From the NCBI GenBank assembly GCA_034359265.1, contig CP136890.1, positions 79,013,501-79,077,500 of the forward strand: a DNA stretch of 64,000 bases, read 5' to 3'. The position numbers and the translations under genes were made by a program. Origin of the DNA: Canna indica (lineage: Eukaryota > Streptophyta > Magnoliopsida > Zingiberales > Cannaceae). Below, one piece after another: positions 44,606 through 57,259 of this stretch (position 1 is the first letter of the stretch; each line of letters starts with the position of its first letter). Under the pieces are notes generated by a model that was given only the letters and a program-made list of their open reading frames with translations, made no database searches and was not told where the DNA came from.

Positions 44606-45001
44606 TGTAAGCCACGTGGGATTACACATCATTTTTTTAATTTTATTTTAACTTTGAGTTTGTTGACATGTCACGTTTTAAGTGGCTGCTGTTAGTTCTG
44701 TTAGCCTAGTCACATATTCGTCCAAAGTAAGAGTAAATACACACATTTCAAATAGTTCAAGGATAAAATTTGGCCAAAAAAAAGTACATAGCAAAATTAC
44801 TCCTTTTCCCTTAATTAAACCACCGAAATTAATGTCCAATATCAAAAATAAATAAACTGAATAAATGAGAAAAAAGAGCGGTATATATATATATATACAC
44901 AGTCAAAGCTCAACCATCTTCTCTAACTAGCTACTAGTAAATCACTCTTCTAATTAGCTTATTATCTACCTTCACCTCAACATGCAAAACTAAGGCTAAG
45001 T
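44606..45001. other. AT-rich spacer between two CACTA elements
   Basis: No gene is seen. Phrases such as GGATAAAATTTGGCCAAAA echo the long-inverted-repeat element at 41.9-43.1 kb and may be remnants of a relative. A short (TA)n run is at 44883. Confidence 0.4.
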
Positions 45002-46374
45002 CACTACTACAATAACCATCATTAATAGTAGCCCATCAATGCTATCATTGGTAGTTTATAGCATTAAACAAAACACTGTCAAATCACACACTATCTATTT
45101 AGGGGGGGATACAATAGCGTTTTAGAAATGCAACAATGAATGCTATATGAATGTTATTTTATAATATTTTTAATCTGTTATTATTAGTTGTTGATCACAA
45201 TCATTACTTGTCATTAATTTTATTTCATAACATTTTATATATATATATTATTATTAGTTTTTTATCGCAATTATTATATGTCATTACTTCTCTCTGCAAT
45301 AGCATTACTAGTTTGTTATCATATATATTTATATAGAATTTGATAACCGTTATTATATATTTTTTTATAGCATTCTTCAGTTGCTATTACTTATTTTTAT
45401 AATAGCAGTATTATTTAATTATCATATATTCAAACCATCAACTTGAGAGAGCAATTTAAAGCTCATACAAACTAATAAAACTGTCATATTAATATATTAA
45501 AATCAAGAACATTTCATAAAATAGTAGCTACTAAAACACAGATTGAATTCCATTATCAACACAAGTTAATATAAATCCAAACTAAACATAACATTATCCA
45601 ACATGTTTAGTTATCATATATATGTTTCAAAACCAGTAGCATTTATGTTCCACAACACATTGAATTCCAGAAGATCATAAAATCAAAGTATTTTCTTCTA
45701 AAACCAAAGTATCTTATTTTTTTACAAAATCTTTCAACAAATGTGCTCAAAGTGCTCTCACCCTTTAAGTTTCAGTTCCAGAACCACATAAGATAAACAA
45801 AAATATTTTATTAGTAAATTTATACAACTATCTTGAACTTGGATGCATGCTTGGTTTGATCATTATAGATATTAGACATTGGGCACATAATCTTAATTAA
45901 GGTGGTAAGATAGCAATAAAGAGGAACAAATAAATAGGTAATGGGTGATTGCTGTTGTTGTTCTTCCATAAGTACTGAGTCACTACTACAATGCTAGTAT
46001 ATAAAGATTATCTTGTGCTATGGGCTGCTGTTATGGTGATTGATAGAAAACTGTAACATGCTGTTCTTCCAGAAGTACTCAGTAATATGCATGCACATGT
46101 TGATCCATTTGCAAGATAAGCCACTACTACAATGCTGGTATAGAAAACTGAGATTATTAAATTACTCCTTTTGAGCTATTTCTATAAGCTGTAATCTTGC
46201 AGTTGTTGATCCATTTCATGAAGTTGCACTAAATAAATAAAAGTGTCAGCTTTAGAACTTAACTATTCATGTAAAATGTTTGGGTGCTACTGGCTTGAAT
46301 TTAGAGTCATGCAGAAACAATGGAAATTCTAAAAAAAGAGCATGCAAACATAAAAACATACCATTGTGATGCAA

Positions 46375-46572
46375 TCATAGTAACTTGTCTGTAGGCCATG
46401 CAACAGTAGATCCTATAGCATCTTCAAGGCAGCTCATATCGGATGTAGGTCTCCATAAAAATATTTCAGACTTTTTTACTACATCCACCCAAACTCTCAC
46501 AGCATTTGGTCCTAAAGGAACATGATGAACCAAAACTTTTGGATCATTTGAAGACCAACGACCTTCAGCCAC
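46375..46572 (-). pseudogene. TNP1/En-Spm-like C-terminal exon
   Basis: The minus-strand frame reads EGRWSSNDPKVLVHHVPLG, then PNAVRVWVDVVKK and FLWRPTSDMSCLEDAIGSTV. This is the conserved C-terminal block of the plant Tnp1/En/Spm-like family (Pfam Transposase_23 type), which in En/Spm is the TNPA-like DNA-binding partner. Upstream exons probably lie between 46600 and 47150, where low-similarity frames occur, but I could not assemble them. Confidence 0.7.
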
Positions 46573-47139
46573 TACTATGAGTAGTGTTGATTTTGGATAA
46601 GTATAGGAAGTTTGGTAATAGATAGGGTGTTGTCTTTGGGTTTTGGAAATTTTGGGTTTTGACTACCGTAGGAGTTAATAGACTACAGTGATAATCTTGG
46701 AGTTTTACAGATCTTTTGACAGCTCTTTGGCTTCTTTTGATAGAAGGATTTTTAGGTGGCTATTCTTCAGTAAATATTTCAGCAAGGGTTTTAGAATTTT
46801 CAGTGGAAGAAATGATAGGTAGCTGACAACTCCTTATTTCTTTTGTGGATGATTGTACATTTTCTTCAACATGTTGGGTAGTTTTATGATTAGCTTTTGT
46901 AAGAATGTCCATACACTCATCTTCATTTCCAGGAATAGAAATATGAATGATGGTTTTGCTTATGTCATCAGTGTTGAAAGGAAATATATGTTCAACAAAT
47001 ATGATATTTATAGTGACTGATATGAAATGAGTCTTTAGGATGTATACTTTGGATCCCTTTTGTCCATAAGGATAACCAATGAAGATACATTCATTGGCCC
47101 TATGATCAAATTTAGTTATGTCACAGGCTACTGAGACTT

Positions 47140-47345
47140 AGTGACTGATATGCAGTAACAGACTATATACCTGCAGTACAGGTATATATAATGCCAAGGT
47201 ATGAGCTGCTGTTATGCAGGCTATATAATGAATATATATAATGAAGATATATATATGCATGCTATATACCTACAGTAACAGGCTATAATATATACCTTGG
47301 CAGTATATATATGATTTTTCTGCCAAGGTATATACTGCAGTAACA
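47140..47345. repeat. AT-rich repeats with CTGCAGTA and CCAAGGTATA motifs
   Basis: CTATATACCTGCAGTA, GCCAAGGTATGAGC, ATACCTTGGCAGTATA and GCCAAGGTATATACTGCAG occur in both orientations within 200 bases, so the stretch can form stems. It is inside the CACTA element and non-coding. Confidence 0.6.
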
Positions 47346-47683
47346 ATCTAAATTTTCATCCACTGAACAATCTGAACTGAATACAATAAAGAAGCTGAAT
47401 TTTAAGTTGATGAACTAAATGAGAATGCAAAAAAAATCACATTGTGGATGAAAATCCAGCAACTATGCGAGTTCAAATATTATTGAAATTTGCTTTCCTT
47501 GCTATTTTCAGAAATGCTTAAGACAGGAACAAAACAATCGTCACTATATCCATAAATATAATAGCCAAATCTATAAAAGAGAGATTTAGTAAAAAAACAA
47601 ATCTGTAAAATTAAGGAATCTTTCACTAGCACATAAAAGAACATAAAAGAGAAAGATAGAGAACCTCATACCTATAAGGTGCA

Positions 47684-50600
47684 TTACATAAAAATTCCTT
47701 CACAATTTTCTCTTACATACCTAGACTCTTTATTTATGTCATAATTGGCAAATTCAACTATATTATCATGTTGTGGCTTCAATTGTGTATCTTCATTCTC
47801 AATATATTCTTCTAAGTCATAGAAGCCTCTTGGTGGAGCTTCAAGCACAATATACCAATTGGATGTTTCACTTTCTCTTGCATAAAACACTTGCTTTGCT
47901 TGTGATGCTAAGATAAAAGGATCCCTCTCAAATTGACTTTGACCCGCATGTAAATTGACAAGTGTCAAACATTCTTCAACCTTAATGTCATTAGGAATAC
48001 TTTCCCAATTACATTTAAATAGTGGAACCGATAATAAAAAATAATCTAAAATAATTATTTCTCTTATCACCCCATAATACGAAACAACATCAACAACTTG
48101 AGCATTATCTCTTGCGCTTGACCTGCATACAGTTGTTGCTTCAAGCATAACACCACTATTTTGTGTTGAATTCTCAGCATCGTTTGTGTGAAATTGTTGA
48201 CCATTGATGACATATTTTTTATAAGATTAAACATTATTTTTAGGTAAAAAAAAAAGCATCCGTAATGTATTTGACACATCACTATCACTATAGTCCGCTT
48301 GAATCTACCAACAATAAGAGAGAAAAAAAGTGTAAGTAATTATTTATTTGGAATATATAGACATTTACTACAAATTCAGATTTTAGGCTTTTAACCTTTT
48401 GAGTAAACCATTGAGTAAATTGTTCTGAATGTCTCTTCCATAACAAACTTGTATTTCTTTCAAGTCCTTTATTTGTTTATTTTAGTTTCTCCAAATGCAT
48501 TCTAATATAAGACATAAATTAATTTCAAATTCTAAAAGTTTGCGTTGATGTATAAACAAGTAATGAAATATCTTACTCCAAAAAGGACTCAACTATGGCT
48601 GTATTGAATAGAACATATCTATGTGCACATTCTAATATTTCATCACTTAACATGATTGATGTTCCACTTCCAAGTGGACGACCTTTAGTATTTCCCTCAT
48701 TAGTAACATTTTGATTGTGACGAAGACTATCCACTTGAATAGGATGATCTATGAATGAATTGCAGAATGAAATACATTCTTCTACAAGGTAGCATTCAGC
48801 AATACAACCTTCCGATCGTGTACGATTTCTAACATACTCTTTCAGTATCTTCATTTGCCTACACATTAAATTTTAAGATGTAAAATGAAGAAAAACCAAA
48901 AAAAAAAAAAATCATGAGTATATTTGATAAAATTTAACCTTTCAAAAGGGTACATCCAACGAAATTGGACTAGTCCACATAGTCGTGCTTCTCGTCCCAA
49001 GTGAGTAGGCAAATGAATCATTATGACAAAAAAGGAAGGTGGGAAAAATCTTTCAAACAAGCATAATATTTCTACGACTTCATCCTCTAGCTTTAACAAC
49101 TTCTCTTTATTTATCACTCGTTGGTATAGCTTGTTGAAAAATATAACCTCATAATTGCATTCCTTGGACCTTTGGGAAGCAACCATCTTAATGCAACAGG
49201 TAACAACTGTTGCATTAGAACATGACAATCATGCGACTTCAATCCTGAAATTTTACAATCTTCTACAGATATACAATTAGCAACATTTGAGTTATAACCA
49301 TCGGGCACCTTCAAATCATATAGGACTTTGCAAAATTTCTTTTTCTCAAGCCTAGTTAATGCATGAGGTGCTGGAGGAAGGTATGTTTCTAGTCCCTCGT
49401 GGTTCAGGATACAAGTCTGGTCTAATGCCCATTTCTTCCAAGTCTTTTCGTGCATTCAATCCATCATTGGATTTGCCATCTATATCTAAAAATGTACCGA
49501 TGATGTTTTCACATAAATTATTTTCAATGTGCATTACGTCCAAATTGTGACGTAATGGCAATGTCTATAAGAAAATATGATAAAAGTTATGTTACTATTA
49601 TGAACATAAGTTCGAAATCTAAAATAAAATAGATTGTGTGTAATATTATTACCTCCCAATATGGTAGATAAAAAAAGATTGATCTTTTTTTCCACATATT
49701 CACTCCTCCTTGACCATTCTTCCATTTTTTCTGCTTTCTCTTTCTCCACTCATTGGGAAAATCTTTTAGGTTTTCTAGTACGTTGCTTCCACTTTTGATT
49801 CTAGGATTCCTTCCTTTCTCTTCATGTCCATCAAACCAAGCTCTTTTTTTTCGGAATGGATGAGATGGCGGAAGAAAACACCTATGGCCCATATATGCAA
49901 ATTTTTTACTATGTTTTAACCAATGCGAATGAGTATGCTCTCCACATATTGGACATGCTTTTTCACCCTTGGTAGTACATCCGGCAAAATTACCATATGC
50001 TGGAAAATCATTTATTGTCCATAACAGAATAGCTTTCAATTTAAAGGATGATTTAACAAATGAGTCATACACATTCATGCCCTCATTCCAGAGATATTGC
50101 AAATCATCTATAAGAGGTTGCATATGTATGTCATTGTCATTTCCAGGTTGTTTAGGATCTGGAATCAACAATGTCAAGAGAATATTTTCTTTTTTCATGC
50201 ATAACCATGGAGGCAGGTTATATATAACTAACATAACTGGCCAACAACTATATTTGGAGCTTTGAATGCTTAAAGGATTAAATTCATCCGTAGCAAGTCC
50301 AATTCTTAAATTGCGTGGATCCATGGAAAAATCATGCCACTTTTTATCAATTAGCTCCCAAGACAATGAATCCACAGGATGACGCATCTTTCCATCAGTA
50401 CTTTTATGAGTAGAATGCTAAAATAATGCTTCGGCCATATTTGATGACCTGAACATCCTATTAAATCTTGTTTGAATAGAAAAGTATCTCAATACTTTCG
50501 CAGGTATGCCAATACGAACATCTTTTGTTCTTTCATCCAGTTTTCACCTTGAAGAACCACATGTAGGACAATTCTCTAATGATTCTTTCTCCTTTCTAAA

Positions 50601-51150
50601 CAAACAACAATCATTGACGCATGCATGAATTTTTTCACAACCTAAATCAATTTTTTATATATATATAATTTTTTTCACCTCATTAATGGACTTGAGAAGT
50701 GCATTGTACATGGGTAACATATCATGTAAAATTTCTAAAAGTTCATTGAAGTCTTTGTTGGACCATCCATTCGTAGTTTTAACCTTGTATAATGCTAGCT
50801 ACAACAGATGACAATTTTGTGTACTTTGTACAACCAGCATACAAAGGGGTTTGAGCATCCTCTAATTCTCTATCAAACTCCTCATTATTTGTTTCACTAA
50901 GAGGCTCCATATAATTTTCATCACTCAGATTTGCAGCCCTATATAAGTTATATGTGTTAGAGAACTCTATATCTTCAATATTATCACTATCAATTAGTTC
51001 TCCATGATGAAACCACTTTGTATATGTAGGATCCATTCCCCTTATGATTAGATGCTCATGAATAGTTTCTAAACTATGATGCGTCAAGTTTTTACAATTT
51101 TTACAAGGACACAAAATTACTCCTGAATTCTCTATAATTGTATCAGCCAT
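47684..51150 (-). pseudogene. TNP2-like CACTA transposase, decayed
   Basis: Reading from 51150: a transposase-associated domain (CPCKNCKN, then THHSLETIHEHLI and RGMDPTYTKWFHHGE); the Transposase_21 core with LRIGLATDEFNP, YNLPPWLCMKKENI, WTINDFPAYGNFAG and KACPICGE (50387-49587); LDVMHIENNLCENIIGT and SHDCHVLMQQLLPVALR (49561-49200); a DUF4218 block EEVLCLFERFFPPSFF-type and HLPTHLGREARLCG; and a C-terminal DUF4216-like part (48148-47684, FKCNWESIPND, ASQAKQVFYA). Introns seem to separate these parts. Stops interrupt the frame around 50640-50660, 50545 and 50418, the last two where Trp is expected. The protein would cut at the CACTA ends. Confidence 0.85.
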
Positions 51151-52105
51151 TATAATAAATTTTCATGCTTCTTGAACATATTCCTCTGATGCTCTACCAA
51201 TTTAAACAAAATAAATAAACTCAGATAACTATCTATAACTACAAAAAAACAAAATTGACAAACCTAAATGAAAGTACCTGCTAAGATGGACCCAACTTTT
51301 GTCCATCTTAGATATTGTAATATGTCTTTATATGTTTGTTGCTTTCCCTTTTCTATTTTAAATCAAAGTACCAAATATACTTTCTCAGTTGGTAACTCAA
51401 ATACCTACGTGGCAGAATTTTTTTTTACCAATATTTGATATGAATAGGAAGTGCTCTGTAATAAATGAATATATTCCTGAAACATTATTAAGAAAAACTT
51501 GAAGTGCTATCTAATAGGAAGGATACAAATACAATAAGCAAACAATAAGCAAGATATTCCTGAAATAATAAGCAAACCAAATGAACATATTCCTGAAACA
51601 ATAAGAAAACTTGAAGAAAAAGTTTTCAAATGTACAAGATACAGACTTATTCGAAGTAAAAAAACAAGTATACAAGCATCGGTATCATCGGCATCTCAAA
51701 AGAATGAAACCGAAATCAAATAGAGGGCAAGAAAAATAAACCCTAGAATGCACACTACGACATCACGATTGAAACCGGAAGCAAGGAGAAACTAACTAGG
51801 GCACGAGAAAACGAATTGAACCTTCTAGGTCCACCCAGCGGCGCGAAAGAGAAGGAGAGACGAGGACTGTCGACGAGCAGGAGAGACGAGGACTGTCGGC
51901 GAGCAGGAAGAGAATGTGGACTCTCGTCGGTGGTGATCGGGGTGAGGTTTTGTCGCTAGAGGAGAAGGGGGTGCGGGCTAGCTGACGTTTTGTCGAGTGA
52001 GGGAAAAAGAGGGAATTGGGTGCCGCGCGAATTTAGGTATGTTTATGAGATGTTTTGTTAAAACGTTATTTTTAATTGCTATGAAAAACCCTAAATGTAG
52101 TAGTG

Positions 52106-53408
52106 AGTTAATTAACTATGACGGAGCCAAGAAGCACCGATCAAATTAATAGATCATTAATAATATTATAATTGATAAAATAAATATATTTTCTAAAAAA
52201 TTATTCGTTATATTATATATAAAAATTAATAATTATTATTCACACTTAATTTATAAGTATAAAATACACTTTAAAAATGCGAACACCATATATAATGCAA
52301 CAATAATCCAATAATCGTATGCACCTTCTAATCAAATATTTCAACAAGTCAACAATATATCACAACATGTCAATATGCACCATGTCGCAAAAATAACCCT
52401 ATGAAATAAAAATGATCAACAATTCTATGCCTCTAATCCTCTCCTAAAATACTCAGGTGTGGTTTGGTTGATAAAAATTTATGTGAAAAGTGCAAGTTCT
52501 GGACAAGTAGTATATATTTTGATCTCTTGTCTGGTTGACAACTGACAAGCAAGTGTGCAAAATGTAGAAATTGGAACTTTCTTGAAAAATTAAATGTGAG
52601 AAGTGGCTTACCACCCAACCTTTGATAAGTAGAATTTTCTATATTGAGTAAAATTATCATTTGAGAAAAACAACATTTCTTTTTCTTTGATATGGTAATA
52701 CGACTAATTAATTTGTATTGAGTGTTACCTTAACAAAACATAAGTAAGGGGATATATCTCATAGTAGAATATCTCTTTTATATTTGAAAACAATAATGAT
52801 GAAGATTTTAATTAATCAATTAATTAATTTTAGGTTATTCTAATGTTGAGACTCAAAACATAAGAAGCTAATTATTGAAAAGTTGCAATTTCCTTACTGC
52901 ATGAACTTAATTCTTGTGTGAACCCAAGAACACCATATTAAATTTTTATTGCTTAACCACTACCTTTCCTGGGATTTTATATCTATATCTATATCTATTT
53001 TCTTCTCTTCTCCCTTTCCTTATTTTTCTCTTCTCAAACCTCTCTCCTCTGCTGATTCCCTTTCCCTCTTCATAAATGCCGGACAAAACTCAAAAGGCAG
53101 CCAAAACAAATTTTATTATCTAAATATTCTGATATCTAGACTGAAAAATGGGCATTATACTGAGCATTATGGATTTTTATATAATTCTTTTTAATTATGG
53201 ATATATAATAATTTTAAGATCAACAAATGGAGTGACGAATTATATATAGTGCAAAAAAGAAAATGCCATTTCCCTCTTCTTTTTCCTGTGCTGCAGTCCT
53301 CATATTTTACTGAGCCACGTTCAATTATATTATGTAATTCTTTGGACTGAATTAATACTACATTTGAAAAGATATATACAGTCACAGTGCCAGCGAATAT
53401 ACAAAATT
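52106..53408. other. AT-rich intergenic region between CACTA and Mutator-like elements
   Basis: No gene, RNA or delimited element is supported. A repeat of TCTATATCTATATC occurs near 52985. Short frames have no recognisable products. Confidence 0.4.
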
Positions 53409-54809
53409 GAGCAAATACCCAAATTCATATCTTCAATCTCACTTTTTTCCAAAATCATAACATAGATCCGGATATTCCCGGATCCATAACTAAATTCCAA
53501 ACTTTCCAATTTTGCTCTCTGGTCGACCGGCTCAAGAAAAAAAGGGACCGGTTCAACAGGGTTTTCCAAATGAACCCTGTATTTTTTTTCCCGCTCATCT
53601 CATCCTTTACCTTTTGTCGTACCCTTACCTTTTACTTTTTACCTGATCTCTCGACCTAGAGAGGATTCGCAGCATTTGTCGCCGCCCTGCCGACATCTTC
53701 CCTGTCCCTATCCAAAGCGCCGGAAGCAAACACTTTAGTAGTTGCCGCCCCCAATCCCTGTCATCTTCCCCGCCCAAAGCACCAGAAGCAAACCCCGCTG
53801 TCGCCGCCCCGAATGGATCCCCTCGCGTGCTGCCCCAAACCCCACAGGTTTTGTCGACCAAACCTCCGCTCGAAATTTTCAGATTGTGCGCAAATTTACA
53901 GCTCCTAACCCCGCAAGTAAGCTCCTAACCAAAATTTTGAGCTTGTGCCCTAATTTTAAAATTCTACACTTTAAAGATTTCTACAAACTGCTTACTTCCT
54001 TAAATTGTTACACATTTGTTTGTTTACTGTTTATTAATAGTTATGAAATAGTATTTATTTCAATGCGATTCGATCCATACTTTTGCAAAAGTGTGGAATT
54101 GTCCTAAATTAGGGTAATATTGCATTAATAAGCATTATATAGACTTCTATATGCATGTATATAATGATTTCATATTTTGAGTGAAATCTAGAGTTTCTTT
54201 TGTTAGTTATATACTTTTAAAGAAGTATGGAATACTATTTTATTAAGGAATACTGTTTTATTAAGTAATCTTTAGTTTTATTTGAGTCCAAGCAGTAGTA
54301 TTTACATGCTAAAACCCTATGACCCTATCACATACATATATGTTGATAAATTTATGAAATAGTATAATTTTAATGCAATTTCATGTTTTTGCAAAAGTAT
54401 GGAATTGTCATAAATTAGGGTAATATTGCATTAATTGGCTTTATGTTGACTTGTATATATAGTTTCTTACTCTTCTTTGATAAATTTTTTGAAAACTTTA
54501 TGAAATATTACTTCCATACTTTTCCAAAAGTATGAAATTGTCGTAAATTAGACCAATCTTGAATTAATAAGCTTTACATAGAGTTGTATGTATATTTTCA
54601 TACTCTTCTTTGACATAGTTTTTGATAGGTTTTTTAAATATTATAAATTTACTGCACTTTCATACTTCTGCAAAAGTATGAAATTATCATAAATTAGTCC
54701 AATATTGAAACATTAAGGCTTATATAGACTTATGTATGTCATTTATAAAATGATTCATTTATTTTCAATGAAATGTGGTGCTTAGTTTTTCTAGAATTAC
54801 ATTTGAAAT

Positions 54810-56660
54810 ATGAGGACCCGACAAAGCACTCGCAATGTTAGATTTGCAGGTATGAGTTAATTGGTTGTTTTCTTTCTTTATTAACAATTAGATTTTCTCT
54901 ATTTTTTTAAACAATAAACTATTTATGTTACAGAACTAATTGATGATAGAAGTGAGCAAGATAGATCTGAGCAAGCTCCAACTGAGCAAAATGAAGGTCG
55001 TGCAACACAAGAAGTAGAAACCTCTTATGCACCACCCTCACACCCTTAAGAGTAGTAAAGGGACATGCACATGTCCTTCAATGGACTTGCTACATTGATA
55101 GATTCAGAAAGTTCCTCGGATTAGGTTCCGAGCACAATTGGGGCAACCTCCAATGCATTCACATAAGTCCACAGGAGAAAACTCTCATACAGACCACTCC
55201 ATTCGGAATATTCCTGGATATTGGAGAATTCTCAATGTCTAGGAATTTGCTCTTATTAATTATGAAGCAGTGGGTGAAAGAAGTAATTTTCAACTTCAAA
55301 GGAAAGGAAGTGAGATTCTTGGAATCTGACGTGACTCTCCTCTTAGGCCTGCCTAATTAAAGGAGAAATAATTCGAATTCCAAAGGAGCCAAGTGAAACC
55401 ACTTCCGAGGGCCATATGAAGGACAAATTTTTTCCTGATAGAGTAGCACCTACTCAGACCCAAATTGAAGACCTGATGATTCAAATGCATGGTTCTAACA
55501 ACCCTGAAGATAACGAGAATTTCTGTCATCATATATTCTATATGTATTTTTTTGTATATTATTTTTTACGCTCGGATATCATGTACCGAGTTATTTGTTG
55601 GGTTATGTAAATAACATGAAAGACATTAGTAAGTATAATTGGTCTAATTGTATATATTCATTCATAGCCGAACAAATCCCCTCAATTGGGGAAAGAATTA
55701 GATTAGTAGTTGAACAACATCAAGCTAACCCAGTTGCCACCTACATGCGTGGTTATGTTATTATTTCCTGGTTAGTATGATATTTTTTATATGTCAATAT
55801 TTTATTTTAAATGGTTAATAACCTATTTTATGGATTATATTATCTTTGATAGGGTTGGTTTTTTGAATATGTTTCAATTTTGGTACCAAGAGCCATACCA
55901 GATAAGCCCAGATTGTGGAAATTGATTATTATAAATTAGCAAATAAGGACCATCGAGTCCAAATGGGAGTCTGTGACCCATAATGGAGTTGTTGAAAATC
56001 TTATTCATTCACCCCAAGAACAACTTCTATTCCGACCACACACTAGGATATGGAGTTACATAATATGTGTTTAATTTATTGAATAAATTATAAATTGATG
56101 GCTTATACTGTTTATTTTGATTATCTAGCATGATTATTCATGTATTATTCTAGTTCAATACTTTCACCAAAGTATGGAATAATTTATTCTGATATCAAGT
56201 TGATATCAGAATTCAGTATACTCATTAGAAATGACATCTAAAAAATGATACTTGTACTTGTATCCAAAAAATTGAGTTCCAAGATACTATTTTATCTAAT
56301 TCCATACTTTCACGAAACTATGGAATGACTTATTCTTGTGTAATTTTTTTCAGACTGCCGAAGAACTCTTGATTGATTTTATCACGGAATACGTCTTGTC
56401 AATAGCACATTAATAGATATTTGTGAAGACATATGAGGGAACAAAGAAGGCATAAGAAGAGAGCCACACCTGATGCATGCCCTATGACCCCGAGCATTGT
56501 TTACAGGAATAATGTTAGGAGGGCATATATTCAAAAGAATACATACAATCTCAGGGAAAGGAGGGTAACCCCCCTATGGCAGAAGGAAGATGGCAAAAAG
56601 CAAAAAAAATCAAGAAGAAGGTTGAAGAAGAAGAATGTGTCGTGTAGTTTTGCACAGAGT
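54810..56660 (+). pseudogene. Plus-strand second gene of the Mutator-like element, unidentified and decayed
   Basis: A short first exon (54810-54849, MRTRQSTRNVRFA, GT donor) can join an exon at 54934 (ELIDDRSEQDRSEQAPTEQ). Downstream, with stops and frame changes, come FRKFLGLGSEHNWGNLQC, FGIFLDIGEFSMSRNLL, FKGKEVRFLESDVTLLLGLP (55090-55360), EQIPSIGERIRLVVEQHQAN (about 55670) and a Lys/Arg-rich end (56560-56640). The RFLESDVTLLLGLP block recalls the plant mobile-domain/DUF1985 type proteins carried by some MULEs. I see no Ulp1 protease triad. It is transcribed toward the transposase gene. Identity remains open. Confidence 0.5.
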
Positions 56661-57259
56661 AACATATCAACTCATAAACTAGTTCCATACTTTCACAAAA
56701 GTATGAAATGACTTATTCTGATAACAACTCATACAGAATTCAGTATAGTCATTAGATATGACATCCAAAAAATGATATATGTATTGATATCCAAAAAATT
56801 GAGTTCAAAAATAGTATTTTCTCTAATTCCATACTGTACGGAATGGCCTATATTGTTTAGAATATTGTATTTTTGCATAGGTAACATATCCAATCATACA
56901 TTAACAAATACTGATAGGCATGATAAAGTCAAAAACTAATATTTATTCTAGTTTCATACTTTCACAAAAGTATGAAATGAATTATACTGATTTCAACTCA
57001 TACATAATTCACATTATAGTCATTGGAAAGGATAGTCAAATACTGATTTCGGTATTATCTTATGCCAATATTGCTTGCTTTTTGTCGGATAAATTTTATC
57101 CTCATATTTTTTTTTTATATGTCTCAATAGTGAAATAACGCTCACAATACTGATAAGGTCAAGACTACAATAATCGATAACAACCATGACATGTGAGCAA
57201 GGAATACTATAAAGTCAAAACTCCATATAAGAGCATGATCTATTGGCTAAATCAACAAT

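Larger units (their letters stand above)
45002..52105 (-). mobile_element. CACTA (En/Spm) transposon with TNP2- and TNP1-like genes, 7.1 kb
   Basis: The ends are CACTACTACAATAACC on the left and TGTAGTAGTG on the right, with the same triplet AGT on both sides (44999-45001 and 52106-52108). Minus-strand coding sequence covers the CACTA transposase TNP2 (47684-51150) and, downstream, a TNP1-like C-terminal exon (46375-46572). The GC-rich segment near 51780-52040 would be the 5' leader and promoter side. The coding regions now contain stops, so it is a decayed autonomous-type element. It is not related in end sequence to the 43.1-kb Pack-CACTA. Confidence 0.92.
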
